Under the pieces are notes generated by a model. That model had not been told where the DNA came from. It saw only the letters and a list, made by a program, of their open reading frames with translations, and made no database searches. Source: Paramesorhizobium sp049065735 (GTDB lineage Bacteria; Pseudomonadota; Alphaproteobacteria; Rhizobiales; Rhizobiaceae). From it: a stretch of DNA of 64,000 nt. The translations under genes and the position numbers were made by a program. Below, one piece after another: positions 1 to 8,553 of this stretch. Each line of letters begins with the position of its first letter. Within the stretch, counting starts at the first letter, position 1. The stretch spans positions 496,001 through 560,000 of the forward strand of contig NZ_JBAKHD010000001.1 of assembly GCF_049065735.1 (NCBI RefSeq), in the 5' to 3' direction.

Positions 1-1102
1 ACGGTGTGATTCCGTCGCTGTTGGCGGCGTCGAGCACGGGCTCGTCGTCCTCTGCCGCCATCTCGCGCAGCTTCTGCCGCAAGAGGGCGGTCATCTCGCC
101 AGCCTTGCCGCGCCGCACGAGCTGCAGCGCCGTTTCCCGGTCGATGGAGCGGTAGAAATAAACGAAATCCCGCAGGCTGTGCCGATCGCTGCTGATCGGG
201 CCGAGCACAGCAGTCATGACAAGATAGCAATCCTGCGCCGAAAGCCCCAGCGCCTTCAGCGCGATGGGCAGCCGCGAATCCGGCCATTTCCCGATGATCG
301 CCTGCGCCTGCTCGAAGCTGACACCCAGCCTGTCCGCCAGCATGTTGCGGAAGAATAGGGGGTCGATGAGAAGCGCGGTGTCGATCATGGAATCGGCGGG
401 CGAGGGGGCTTGCTCTTCGCGCTTGTCGATTTCCATTGGATAGGTTGGCGGGACAGTACCCCCCTCTGTCCTGCCGGACATCTCCCCCACAAGGGGGGAG
501 ATTAGCTGGGACTGCTCTAGGTGCATATTCTGCGGCGGCGATGATTGGCGTCGGGTGTCTACGAGGGCGTAATCTCCCCCCTTGTGGGGGAGATGGCCGG
601 CAGGCCAGAGGGGGGTGCTATCCGGCTCCGAGTCTGCGAGCTCCCGCCGCACCGCCAGCGACCTGTCAATCGCCGGGTCGGCAAAGCTCTCCAGCACGCT
701 CCCGACGATGCCGTCCACCTCCGGTCGCCGCGCGATGGCGCGGGCGTGGGCGAGGCCGTGTTTTCCGATGATGTCAACCAGATCGTTTGACGTCAGCACG
801 CTTGAGCGCAGCAAGAGCGGCGCGGCGATTTCCACGGCCTCGGCGCAAAGCGCCAGCACCAGCTTTCGCGGCGCGCTGTCCAGTTGCGCCAGCACCGCCG
901 CCGCATGGCGTTTGCCCCGCGCGGTGGCGTTTTCGAGAAGCGGCAGGGCCAAATCTTCGAGCTGCTGTATATCGCTTCTGGCCGGGCGCGTGATGGCGGT
1001 GAACGCGGTGACGGCTGCGGAAAGAAGATCGTCGGCCTTTCCGCCATCCACCCAGCCGCTTGCCTGAAGGGTTTCCAGGGCGCGGAACTCATCGTTTGTC
1101 AC
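1..1102 (-). CDS. DUF2336 family protein carrying an in-frame palindromic repeat (partial)
   Basis: A GTG start at 1102 is preceded by a GGAG ribosome site 7 nt away, and the frame is open to the window edge (about 367 codons; the C-terminus lies outside). The N-terminal 160 residues are helical and HEAT-like (for example AAVLAQLDSAPRKLVLAL and VDIIGKHGLAHARAIARRPE), as in DUF2336 proteins of Rhizobiales; the function is unknown. Residues about 161-217 are encoded by a family B palindromic element (456-622). They read WPAGHLPHKGGDY in one arm and LISPLVGEMSGRTEGG in the other, with no stop or frameshift. The normal-looking protein then resumes (MIDTALLIDPLFFRNMLADR). I traced the frame base by base across the repeat. 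It is either a tolerated insertion peptide between two helical parts or an early pseudogene; the open frame favours the former. Family assignment is by recall. Confidence 0.75.
   Translation of the reverse strand, partial: MTNDEFRALETLQASGWVDGGKADDLLSAAVTAFTAITRPARSDIQQLEDLALPLLENATARGKRHAAAVLAQLDSAPRKLVLALCAEAVEIAAPLLLRSSVLTSNDLVDIIGKHGLAHARAIARRPEVDGIVGSVLESFADPAIDRSLAVRRELADSEPDSTPLWPAGHLPHKGGDYALVDTRRQSSPPQNMHLEQSQLISPLVGEMSGRTEGGTVPPTYPMEIDKREEQAPSPADSMIDTALLIDPLFFRNMLADRLGVSFEQAQAIIGKWPDSRLPIALKALGLSAQDCYLVMTAVLGPISSDRHSLRDFVYFYRSIDRETALQLVRRGKAGEMTALLRQKLREMAAEDDEPVLDAANSDGITP
456..622. repeat. Family B palindromic element, copy B1 (inside a gene)
   Basis: About 167 bp. Inverted arms (CCCCCCTCTGTCCTGCCGG ... 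CCAGAGGGGGG, each with an internal CATCTCCCCC/GGGGGAGAT stem) flank an interior of about 75 bp. It lies wholly inside the DUF2336 reading frame and is translated on the minus strand. The other six B copies in the window are intergenic. Confidence 0.9.
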
Positions 1103-1202
1103 GCAGATACTCCGAACAACACGGCAATCTTAATGGAGCGCAATGCGCTCCTTTCCCTCAAATTAGCGCGGAAGACTTAGAAAGTTGTTAACCATGGTGC
1201 CG

Positions 1203-1238
1203 CCCCTCCCTTCCCCGCAAGGGGGAAGGAGGGCGCGG
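1203..1238. repeat. Family A solo arm fragment
   Basis: A single terminal stem, CTCCCTTCCCCGCAAGGGGG followed by AAGGAGGG, identical in layout to the outer end of family A elements. The core and opposite arm are missing. It sits between the DUF2336 gene and the DUF1254-like gene and could act as a hairpin at the 3' end of the latter. Confidence 0.7.
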
Positions 1239-1240
1239 CA

Positions 1241-1777
1241 TCACACCGGCAGCGTCTCGCACCCTGCCTCGTTCAGGAACCCCCGCACCGATGGAATCCA
1301 GGTCGGGTCCGGCGAGAAGGCGCGGATCAGCACGAAGCCTTCGCGCATGTCCTCCTCGGCGAGGATGGAATCGGCGGCTTCTTCCGGCAGGTCTTTCTTC
1401 AAATTCACCATCTGCAGCCGGTTGGCGACGACGAGGTCGAGCTTGCCGTCGGTCGAGGCGCGGTCGTTGACGCTGTAGAGCGTCTCGCCATTGCGGCCAT
1501 GCACCGAGACCGACCAGAACGGCACATTGCCGGTGGCGGTGACCTGCACGGGCCCATCGGCGAGATCGAAGCGGCACGCGGCGAGCTGGAAGAGCGGGTC
1601 GTGGAAGCCGCCATCCTTGCCCGCATCGAGCACATGGAACCGGTAGGCTTCGCCCTCAGCCGTAATCCGGCTCCAGGCATTGCGGTCGGAATAGACGGGC
1701 ACGAGCAGCAGCACGGCGATATGGACGATCCCCGCTCCGATGAGGCCGAGGCCGAGGGCGTAGGCGAGCCTACCCAT
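1241..1777 (-). CDS. DUF1254-like membrane-anchored protein
   Basis: 178 residues. One hydrophobic N-terminal segment (residues about 4-27, ALGLGLIGAGIVHIAVLLLV) suggests an inner-membrane anchor or uncleaved signal, with the remainder periplasmic. The body resembles the short DUF1254 proteins of Brucella/Rhizobium, which are encoded directly next to a DUF1214 partner. The start at 1777 overlaps the end of the upstream DUF1214 gene by 8 nt, implying translational coupling and a joint role. Function is unknown. No catalytic motif is recognisable. Family assignment is from recall of the gene pair, not a search. Confidence 0.65.
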   Translation of the reverse strand: MGRLAYALGLGLIGAGIVHIAVLLLVPVYSDRNAWSRITAEGEAYRFHVLDAGKDGGFHDPLFQLAACRFDLADGPVQVTATGNVPFWSVSVHGRNGETLYSVNDRASTDGKLDLVVANRLQMVNLKKDLPEEAADSILAEEDMREGFVLIRAFSPDPTWIPSVRGFLNEAGCETLPV

Positions 1778-2366
1778 GGCAGCCTCCTTCGCCCGCCACG
1801 AGGCTTGCGGAGGGCAGGGTGAGATCGGAAAGCCCGGTGGAGCTGGCGATGGGCGTGTCGTAGAACGTCATGACCAGCACGAACGGCCCCGAGCCGGATA
1901 CGGGCAGCCAGTTGCCGGGCTGGGCCTGCGGCGAGACGGTGATGATGAAGCTGCCGTCCTGATGGCGCAGCAGCTCGCGCGAATGGAGCGCCGGCTGCAT
2001 GCCCGGCGGCGGGGGGAGGGGCGAGAGCGAGCGGTCGGCGGCATAGAGCGTCCAGAAACGGGCGGGCGGCGTATCGCCGGTGATGCTGTAGGTGCAATTG
2101 GCCCGCAAGGGGTGCCCCTGCGCGTCGCGGACGGCATGGAAGGTCACGCCCTCCGCCGCGCCCAGCTCCAGCGCGCCGCTGCGCGCTTCCCGCGCCTTGG
2201 TATAGGGATCGGCCTCCCGCGTGCCCGCTTCCGGATAGGCGGTCCATTGACCCGCATGAAGCGCGCCGAAACCCTGCTCGCGGTTCAGCGCATAATAAAC
2301 GCTCCCCACCCCGCCGCCGATGGCGACGAGGAGAGTCAGGGCCGTGGGGAGGAGGGTGCGGAGCAT
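1770..2366 (-). CDS. DUF1214 domain protein
   Basis: About 198 residues from the ATG at 2366; a GTG four codons upstream (2378) is the alternative start. The ATG has a G-rich ribosome site (GTGAGGGG) just upstream. One N-terminal hydrophobic segment (TALTLLVAIGGGVGSVYYAL) precedes a beta-rich region with DUF1214 hallmarks (CTYSITGDTPPARFWTLYAAD, GSFIITVSPQAQPGNWLP, FVLVMTFYDTPI). It overlaps the downstream DUF1254-like gene by 8 nt, so the two form an operon. The role is unknown; the pair is usually annotated as exported proteins. A family F hairpin and a family B repeat lie directly upstream, between it and the PBP gene. Confidence 0.7.
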   Translation of the reverse strand: MLRTLLPTALTLLVAIGGGVGSVYYALNREQGFGALHAGQWTAYPEAGTREADPYTKAREARSGALELGAAEGVTFHAVRDAQGHPLRANCTYSITGDTPPARFWTLYAADRSLSPLPPPPGMQPALHSRELLRHQDGSFIITVSPQAQPGNWLPVSGSGPFVLVMTFYDTPIASSTGLSDLTLPSASLVAGEGGCHG

Positions 2367-2378
2367 GCTCCCCCTCAC

Positions 2379-2414
2379 TCGTCATCCTCGGGCTTGACCC
2401 GAGGATCCATGACG
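2379..2414. repeat. Family F small hairpin
   Basis: The hairpin TCCTCGGG-CTTGA-CCCGAGGA lies between flanking GTCA and TGAC. It is a common small Rhizobiales intergenic palindrome, and two related hairpins occur between the porins (46775-46885 and 46967-47003). It lies within 20 bp of the DUF1214 start codon. Confidence 0.6.
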
Positions 2415-2427
2415 ATGGCGCGAAGAA

Positions 2428-2586
2428 CCCCCCTCTGCCCTGCCGGGCATCTCCCCCTCAAGGGGGGAGATTGGCTGACATAGGCTTCATCACCTGCCTT
2501 GCGACGTTGGGGATTGATACCGGGCGTCGATGGGAGCGTAATCTCCCCCCTTGAGGGGGAGATGCCCGGCAGGGCAGAGGGGGGTG
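2428..2586. repeat. Family B palindromic element, copy B2
   Basis: About 159 bp. CCCCCCTCTGCCCTGCCGGG arm, CATCTCCCCC stem, an interior carrying a CGTTGGGGATTGATA stretch, then the mirrored arm ending in GGGCAGAGGGGGG. It sits between the 3' end of the PBP gene and the DUF1214 start. Confidence 0.9.
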
Positions 2587-2603
2587 TCTGCAATGCTATC
2601 ATC

Positions 2604-4763
2604 TCACAACGCCGAAACCCTCGTCCGCCCGGCAGGCGCTGTCAGCAGCGGCGCGTTTCGGAAATGCTGGTTCAGCTCGCGCAGGGCGCGGGTGGTGGCG
2701 CTGGAGAGCACGCGGGGGCGTTCCGCGAGACTGTCGTGCTGCGCGCCATCGCCCTCCTCGCCCTCCGCCTTGGCGACGAGCTTCGGATCGGGGAAGGGCT
2801 TGTCGATGCCGGGGATCGGTTTCAGCTCGATGTTCTGATGCGCGTAGTTCATCATGCGCTGCCATGTCATGGCGGGCAGGATGCCGCCGGTCATCTCCTT
2901 GGTCGGGGTGAAATTGTCGTTTCCGTACCACACCGCCGCCGTGTAATTGCCGGTGAAGCCGACGAACCAGGCGTCCCGATAGCTTTGCGTCGTGCCGGTC
3001 TTGCCCGCCACCCGCGTCATCGGCAGCGCCGCGCGCCGTCCCGTGCCCCATTCGGGCACCTGCACCAGCATGGAATTCATCTCGGACGCCGCCTTTTCCG
3101 AGAGCACACGTTTCGGCTCCGGCCCGTCGCGGCTCCAGTCCCAGAGGACGTCGCCCTTGTGATTCAGGATCTGCGTGAAGGCATGGCGCGTCCCGGCGAT
3201 GCCGCCGCTGGCGAAGACGTTGAAGCCCGTTGCCTGGTCCATCACGGTCATGCCTGAGGTACCGAGCACCATGGTCTTGTGCGAGGAGATCGGCGATTCG
3301 ATCCCCATCGCCTTGGTCAGCGCGACGATGGGAGCGGTCGTCAAATGATCCTTGGCGAGCCGCACCGGCACGGTGTTGAGCGATTTGACCAGCGCCGTCG
3401 TCAGGTTCACCCGGCCCGCATAGGAGCGCCCGTAATTGCGCGGCGACCACGCGCCCCAGCTGATCGGCGCGTCCGATATCATGGTCATCGGCGTCATGCC
3501 GGCTTCCATGGCGGCGGCATAGACATAGGGCTTGAAGGAGGAGCCCGCCTGCCGCAACGCCTTGGTGGCGCGGTTGAACTGGCTTTCGCCATAGTCGCGC
3601 CCGCCCACCATGGCGCGCACCCCGCCATCATTGGCCAGCACCACCGTCGCTGCCTGCGTCACGTGATATTCCTTGCCGTACTGGCGCAGATGGAATTCGA
3701 TCGCCTCCTCGGCGGCGCGCTGGACGTTGCGGTCGAGCGTGGTGCGCGCGATCAGCGATTGCGTCGGCAGGTCGCCGGCGATCTTCTTCACCTCCTCGAA
3801 CGCCCAGTCGAGGAAATAATCGGGGCTTTCATTCTCGCCGCGGTCGACGACGCTGGCCGGATTGCGCCGCGCGGCGACCACCTGGCCCTCGGTCATGAAG
3901 CCGCCCTGCACCATGTTGGTGAGCACCACATTGGCGCGCGCGCGCGCCGCCGGCAGGTTGACATGCGGCGCATATTTGGTGGGCGACTTGAACAGCCCCG
4001 CCAGCATCGCGGCCTCCGCCAGCGACACGTCCTTGATATTCTTGCCGAAATAAAACTCCGACGCCGCCGCGATGCCGAACGTGCCGCCGCCCATATAGGC
4101 GCGGTCGAGATAGAGCCGGAGAATTTCCTTCTTGCTCATGTTCATTTCGAGCCAGACCGCCAGGAACGCTTCCTTGATCTTGCGCTCCAGCGTGCGCTCA
4201 TTGGAGAGGAACAGATTCTTTGCAAGCTGCTGGGTGATGGTCGAGCCGCCCTGCACCACGCCATTGGCGCGCGCATTCTGCGACATGGCGCGGGCAAGGC
4301 CGACGAAATCGATGCCGAAATGGTCGAAGAAACGCCGGTCCTCGGTCGCCAGCACCGCCTTCACCACATGGTCGGGCAATTCGTCGATCGGCACCGAATC
4401 GCGGTGCAGGATGCCGCGCCGCCCGATCTCATTGCCATAGCGGTCGAGGAAGGTGATGGCGAAATCGTCCTGTGCGCGCCAGTCCTTCCTGGTCTCCTCG
4501 AATGCCGGCAGTGCCAGCGCCAGCATCAGCACCGCCCCGCCGACGCCCAGCGTGAAGCCTTCGTCAAGCACTTCCACCACAAAACGCCTGAAGCCGCGCA
4601 CGCGGAAGCGGCGGAAGAAGATGGTGGTGTTCTCCCAGAACTCGGCCAGCGCAAAGCGCGTGTTGTAGAGCGCGCTGTCGACCCATGCGTCGAGCCCGAT
4701 CAGCCGCGGGCTGCGGAACGGTCTTTGCGCCGCTTTACGCGGTTTTCTAGGGGAATTGCGCAT
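2604..4763 (-). CDS. Class A penicillin-binding protein (PBP1 family, glycosyltransferase/transpeptidase)
   Basis: 719 residues, the usual length for class A PBPs. It polymerises lipid II glycan strands and cross-links peptides in the periplasm. After a basic cytoplasmic N-terminus there is one membrane segment (about 72-88, LGVGGAVLMLALALPAF). The GT51 domain holds the catalytic glutamate in EDRRFF (E141) and the QGGSTITQQLAKN motif (about 171-183). The transpeptidase domain has SSFK (S408, K411), a following SLN and a C-terminal KTGTT box. The C-terminus is short and basic, without extra domains. It is transcribed alone, diverging from the GTA cluster, with a 453-bp gap upstream. Whether it corresponds to PBP1a or a Rhizobiales-specific paralogue cannot be settled here. 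Confidence 0.92.
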   Translation of the reverse strand: MRNSPRKPRKAAQRPFRSPRLIGLDAWVDSALYNTRFALAEFWENTTIFFRRFRVRGFRRFVVEVLDEGFTLGVGGAVLMLALALPAFEETRKDWRAQDDFAITFLDRYGNEIGRRGILHRDSVPIDELPDHVVKAVLATEDRRFFDHFGIDFVGLARAMSQNARANGVVQGGSTITQQLAKNLFLSNERTLERKIKEAFLAVWLEMNMSKKEILRLYLDRAYMGGGTFGIAAASEFYFGKNIKDVSLAEAAMLAGLFKSPTKYAPHVNLPAARARANVVLTNMVQGGFMTEGQVVAARRNPASVVDRGENESPDYFLDWAFEEVKKIAGDLPTQSLIARTTLDRNVQRAAEEAIEFHLRQYGKEYHVTQAATVVLANDGGVRAMVGGRDYGESQFNRATKALRQAGSSFKPYVYAAAMEAGMTPMTMISDAPISWGAWSPRNYGRSYAGRVNLTTALVKSLNTVPVRLAKDHLTTAPIVALTKAMGIESPISSHKTMVLGTSGMTVMDQATGFNVFASGGIAGTRHAFTQILNHKGDVLWDWSRDGPEPKRVLSEKAASEMNSMLVQVPEWGTGRRAALPMTRVAGKTGTTQSYRDAWFVGFTGNYTAAVWYGNDNFTPTKEMTGGILPAMTWQRMMNYAHQNIELKPIPGIDKPFPDPKLVAKAEGEEGDGAQHDSLAERPRVLSSATTRALRELNQHFRNAPLLTAPAGRTRVSAL

Positions 4764-4987
4764 GATCTCCGCCTTGGACCGAGCGCAGATTCTTCAATCA
4801 TCGCGCCGCCGCCATGGAGTGTGTCGCATTTGAATAAAAAGGCAAGCAGCGGGACGGACACAGGGTAACTAAATTCCTTACGTGTGACATATGAAAAAAT
4901 ATTCGAGGTAGGAAAAAAGTCCTTGACAGCGTGACGGTGGTTTGGTAGGTTTTTGCTATCGTCGGAAAAGTGTAGCTGATAGCGCCA
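4764..4987. other. AT-richer divergent intergenic region between PBP and GTA cluster
   Basis: 224 bp with noticeably lower GC than its surroundings. A TTGACA hexamer at 4923-4928 is a possible -35 for the GTA operon, but the sequence 17 nt downstream (TAGGTT, 4946-4951) is a poor -10. No other operator is obvious. It must hold the PBP promoter (minus strand) and probably the main GTA promoter (plus strand). Confidence 0.35.
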
Positions 4988-5203
4988 ACGCCCCTCCTTC
5001 CCCCTTGCGGGGAAGGTGTCTGCGGAGCAGACGGATGGGGGTGGCTACGCTTGCACTACGATCTTCAAAGCAAGCGCATTCGTCACCACCCCCATCCGCC
5101 CGCTAACGCGGTCGTTCGTTGCTGGAAAAGCCAAATCGTTGGCTTTTCCTCGGCCTGCGACCGAACGCGCCTCATCCCCCGCAAGAGGGAAGGAGGGCGG
5201 CCA
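4988..5203. repeat. Family A element A2 (long form with nested hairpin module)
   Basis: About 216 bp. Left arm CCCTCCTTCCCCCTTGCGGG..., core starting GTGGCTACGC, then a right arm interrupted by an extra module containing GAAAAGCCAA-ATCG-TTGGCTTTTC. It ends GGGAAGGAGGG only about 17 nt before the first GTA gene. Confidence 0.85.
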
Positions 5204-5216
5204 ACCGGACATCTCC

Positions 5217-5720
5217 ATGCCCCTCACTCCCATTGCCCGCATCCATGCGGGTCATCGCGTTGTGCTAAAATACGGCGTGCCGCATGTCGAGATCGCCGCG
5301 CTGCTCAACATCAAGGAATCCACCTATCTGCGCGGCCTGCGGCGGTTGGGACTGGATCACGATCCGGGCGAACGCGCCGACCGCCTTCCCGACATGGAGG
5401 AAATCCTCGCTCGCATCCGCACGGAGCTCATGCGCCTGACCGAGGGCGGCAAGGTGCCGGACAAGGGGGCGGTGGATGCGCTGGTTTCGCTCGCCAAGGC
5501 GCTGAAAACCATCGTCGATCTCGAGCGCGAGAGCGACATGCGGCCTGCGGAAGCCGCTCCGGCGGAGATCAAGCCGGCGGAACTGCGCGAGGCGCTCGCG
5601 CTCATCGACAGGAGGATCGACGAACTTGCCACGCTCCGCGCAGCTGAGATTATTCACCGCGGGATTGACCAAGGGGACGCGGATCGCGCTGGCGAGGGAA
5701 TGGCTCATCCAAGGCCGTGA
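5217..5720 (+). CDS. GTA gp1-like putative small terminase subunit
   Basis: 167 residues from the ATG at 5217. The frame is open further upstream, but that part is only translated repeat A2, so the start after the repeat is preferred even though no good ribosome site lies within 12 nt. The N-terminus (IARIHAGHRVVLKYGVPHVEIAALLNIKESTYLRGLRRLG) looks like a helix-turn-helix DNA-binding segment. The C-terminal half is helical with a heptad-like end. It is first in the cluster and overlaps the large terminase by 95 nt, the position of RcGTA g1. Inferred role: DNA recognition by the packaging motor, probably with relaxed specificity as in other GTAs. Confidence 0.7.
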   Translation: MPLTPIARIHAGHRVVLKYGVPHVEIAALLNIKESTYLRGLRRLGLDHDPGERADRLPDMEEILARIRTELMRLTEGGKVPDKGAVDALVSLAKALKTIVDLERESDMRPAEAAPAEIKPAELREALALIDRRIDELATLRAAEIIHRGIDQGDADRAGEGMAHPRP

Positions 5721-6918
5721 CGCCCAGCAGCCGCCGCGCCAGCCATGGCGCACATGGCTGATCATGGGCGGGCGCGGCTCGGGCAAGACCCGCGCCGGAG
5801 CCGAATGGGCCGCCGGCATGGCGATGGGCCTTGCGCCTTTCTCGCATAGGAAAAGCGGCCATATCGCGCTGGTGGGCGAAACGCTGGCGGATGTGCGCGA
5901 GGTGATGGTGGAGGGGCCTTCGGGCATCCTCGCCGTCTCGCGCGCCGAGCGCCCCCGGCTGGAGGCCACGCGGCGGCGGCTCGTTTGGGACTCGGGCGCG
6001 GTGGCCTCGTTCTTTTCCTCCGAGGACCCGGACAGCCTGCGCGGGCCGCAATTCGACGCCGCCTGGTGCGACGAGCTGGCCAAGTGGAAGCACCCGCAGG
6101 AAACCTGGGACATGCTGCAATTCGGCCTCAGGCTGGGGCAGGCGCCCCGCGCCGTCGTCACCACCACGCCGCGCCCCGTCGCCCTCTTGCGCGCGCTCAT
6201 CGATGACAAATCCGTGCCGGTGACCCGCATGCGCACGGCGGAGAACGCCGCGCATCTCGCGCCCGGCTTCATGGCGATGATCGAGGGCCGTTATGGCGGC
6301 TCGCGGCTCGGGCGGCAGGAGCTGGACGGCGAGATGATCGAGGATCGCGCCGACGCGCTCTGGTCGCGCGGGCTGATCGAGGGAACCGTTATGAGCCAGG
6401 TCCCGCCGCTGAAACGCATCGTCGTCGCCATCGACCCGCCGGCGAGCTCCGGCAAGAGCTCCGACGCCTGCGGCATCGTTGCGGCAGGGATCGACCATGA
6501 CGGCTTCGGCTGGGTGCTGGCGGACGGCAGCCTTGCCCAAGCCAAGCCCTATCAATGGGCCCGCGCCGCCATAGCGCTATACCACCGGCTGGAGGCGGAT
6601 GTGATCATCGCAGAGGTCAACCAGGGCGGCGACATGGTGAAGGCGGTGATATCAGCCGAAGACCACACGGTCCCGGTCCGCGCCGTGCGCGCCATGCGCG
6701 GCAAATGGCTGCGCGCCGAACCCGTTGCCGCGCTCTACGAACAGGGCCGCATTCGCCATGCGGCAAGGTTTCCCGCGCTGGAAGATGAGATGTGCGACTT
6801 CGCGCCGGGCGGCCTGTCGAATGGCCGCTCGCCGGATCGGCTCGACGCGCTGGTCTGGGCGCTGAACGAGCTGATGCTGGGGCGGGAGAAGGTGCCGCGG
6901 ATCAGGCGGGTGGAGTGA
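5626..6918 (+). CDS. GTA large terminase (TerL, gp2)
   Basis: 430 residues. The packaging motor couples ATP hydrolysis to DNA translocation into preformed capsids and cuts the DNA. A Walker A motif, GGRGSGKT (48-55), is followed by RAGAEW. A Walker B-like segment, FDAAWCDELAKW (about 142-153), gives the acidic pair, and TTTPRP is the expected coupling segment. The C-terminal nuclease-like half begins near IVVAIDPPASS (an RNase H-fold aspartate) and includes IIAEVNQGGDMV. The gene overlaps gp1 by 95 nt. The length and order match RcGTA g2. It appears intact, which argues against a decayed cluster. Confidence 0.93.
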   Translation: MPRSAQLRLFTAGLTKGTRIALAREWLIQGRDAQQPPRQPWRTWLIMGGRGSGKTRAGAEWAAGMAMGLAPFSHRKSGHIALVGETLADVREVMVEGPSGILAVSRAERPRLEATRRRLVWDSGAVASFFSSEDPDSLRGPQFDAAWCDELAKWKHPQETWDMLQFGLRLGQAPRAVVTTTPRPVALLRALIDDKSVPVTRMRTAENAAHLAPGFMAMIEGRYGGSRLGRQELDGEMIEDRADALWSRGLIEGTVMSQVPPLKRIVVAIDPPASSGKSSDACGIVAAGIDHDGFGWVLADGSLAQAKPYQWARAAIALYHRLEADVIIAEVNQGGDMVKAVISAEDHTVPVRAVRAMRGKWLRAEPVAALYEQGRIRHAARFPALEDEMCDFAPGGLSNGRSPDRLDALVWALNELMLGREKVPRIRRVE

Positions 6919-6925
6919 AATGCGC

Positions 6926-7163
6926 GACGCCCTCCTTCCCCCTTGCGGGGAGTGAAGAGCGATCGGCCGAAGGCCGGGGGAAAGCCAACGATTTGGCTTT
7001 CCCAGCGACGAACGCGCGAAGCCATAGCGAAGCGCTGGCTGCGGAGCAGACGGATGGGGGTGGTGACGCTTGCACTTCTGCTGAAAACCTTGGCGCAAAC
7101 GTCACCACCCCCATCCGCCCGCTAACGCGGGCACCTTCCCCGCAGGGGGGAAGGAGGGCGCAA
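6926..7163. repeat. Family A element A3 (long form with nested module in left arm)
   Basis: About 238 bp between terL and portal. The left arm CCCTCCTTCCCCCTTGCGGG is interrupted by GGAAAGCCAA-CGAT-TTGGCTTTCC. The core is GTGACGCTTGCACTTCTGCT...CGTCACCACCCC, and the right arm ends GGGGAAGGAGGG. Confidence 0.88.
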
Positions 7164-7198
7164 GCCCGCCAACGTCCCAAACAAAGGAAACCACCCCC

Positions 7199-8356
7199 AT
7201 GCCCATCCCTTGGCCGTGGCGCCGCCGCGCTGCGAACGCCTTCACGCGCACCGAAACCAAATCCGCCACCGGCTTCGTCGCCCTGCACATGGAAAGCCGT
7301 GCCTCGTGGATTGCCCGTGATTACACCACGCTCGCCCGCGAGGGCTTCATGCGCAACCCCGTCGCCCATCGCGCGGTGCGCATGATTGCGGAGGCGGCGA
7401 GCGCGGTGCCGTGGCTCCTCTACGAGAATGCCCGCGAGCACGAGGCGCATCCGCTGCTCGACCTCCTGGCCAGACCTAACAGGAGCAGCGGCGGCGCGGA
7501 TTTCTTCGAGATGCTCTACGGCCATCTGCTCCTCTCCGGCGACGCCTATGTGGAGCGCGTCGAAACGCCGGGCGGCGCGCGGGAGCTGCATCTGCTGCGG
7601 CCCGAGCGCGTTACCGTCGAGACCGACGCCGATGGCTGGCCGCAGGCGCTCACCTATCGCTGCGGCGCGGTCAAACGCACCGTGCCGCTCGATGGGCCTG
7701 ATGGAGGGCGGGCACTGCATCTGCGGCTGTTCCACCCGCTCGACGATCACTACGGCTTCGCGCCACTGGAAGCGGCGTTGATGGCGCTCGATATTCACAA
7801 TGCGGCGGGCGCGTGGAACAAGGCGCTGCTCGACAATTCCGCCCGTCCGTCAGGCGCGCTGGTCTATGCGCCCAAGGACGGCGGCAATCTCAGCGATGAC
7901 CAGTATGCCCGGCTGAAGGCGGAACTGGAGGAAGGCTATACCGGAGCGGCCGGGGCAGGGCGGCCCCTGCTGCTGGAAGGCGGGCTCGACTGGAAGGCGA
8001 TGGGCCTTTCCCCGCGCGACATGGATTTCATCGAGGCCAAGAACGCCGCCAGCCGCGACATCGCGCTCGCCTTCGGCATTCCGCCGATGCTCCTGGGCAT
8101 CCCTGGCGACAACACCTACGCCAACTACGCCGAAGCCAACCGCGCCTTCTACCGCCTGACGGTGCTGCCGTTGATTGCCCGCACCGCGAAAGCCCTCGGC
8201 AATTGGCTCGGCCCGCTCTATGGCGGCGACCTCAGGCTAGAGCATGACCTCGACCGGATCGAGGGCCTGTCGGCAGAACGCGACGCCCTGTGGGCCCGCA
8301 TATCCGGCGCGGCGTTTCTGACGGACGAGGAGAAGCGGCAGGCGGTGGGGTATTGA
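7199..8356 (+). CDS. GTA portal protein (HK97 family, gp3)
   Basis: 385 residues. It forms the dodecameric vertex through which DNA enters the head and to which the tail connects. The fold shows in the conserved early segment (MRNPVAHRAVRMIAEAASAVPW), HPLLDLLARPN, FFEMLYGHLLLSGDAYVERV, a central stem region and the late LAFGIPPMLLGIPGDNTYANYAEANRAFY motif typical of HK97 portals. The ATG at 7199 has AAAGGAAA about 9 nt upstream. Repeats A3 and A4 bracket the gene; A4 starts within a few bases of its TGA. Length is normal for the family. Confidence 0.93.
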   Translation: MPIPWPWRRRAANAFTRTETKSATGFVALHMESRASWIARDYTTLAREGFMRNPVAHRAVRMIAEAASAVPWLLYENAREHEAHPLLDLLARPNRSSGGADFFEMLYGHLLLSGDAYVERVETPGGARELHLLRPERVTVETDADGWPQALTYRCGAVKRTVPLDGPDGGRALHLRLFHPLDDHYGFAPLEAALMALDIHNAAGAWNKALLDNSARPSGALVYAPKDGGNLSDDQYARLKAELEEGYTGAAGAGRPLLLEGGLDWKAMGLSPRDMDFIEAKNAASRDIALAFGIPPMLLGIPGDNTYANYAEANRAFYRLTVLPLIARTAKALGNWLGPLYGGDLRLEHDLDRIEGLSAERDALWARISGAAFLTDEEKRQAVGY

Positions 8357-8357
8357 G

Positions 8358-8507
8358 CGCCCTCCTTCCCCCTTGCGGGGAAGGTGCCCGCGTTAGCGGG
8401 CGGATGGGGGTGGTGACGTTGTACCTATGCTGGAGACTGTAGCGCAAACGTCGCCACCCCCACCCGACCCTAACGGGCCACCCTCCCCGCAAGGGGGAGG
8501 GAGGGCG
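8358..8507. repeat. Family A element A4
   Basis: About 150 bp: left arm CCCTCCTTCCCCCTTGCGGG, CCCGCGTTAGCGGG sub-stem, core GTGGTGACGTT...CGTCGCCACCCC, right arm with CTAACGGGCCACCC and a GGGAGGGAGGG end. It starts immediately after the portal stop codon. Confidence 0.88.
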
Positions 8508-8553
8508 CGAGCCGGCCAGCGCTCGCCCATCCAACGCATCAATGGAGACACCC

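Noticed and set aside
3279..4868. Long open frame (529 codons) on the plus strand opposite the PBP gene
   Set aside because: It is antisense to a clearly real PBP gene with all motifs; its Arg/His-rich translation is the usual shadow in GC-rich DNA.
4923..4951. TTGACA as a GTA promoter
   Set aside because: The -10 at the correct distance (TAGGTT) is poor; kept only as a note in the intergenic entry.
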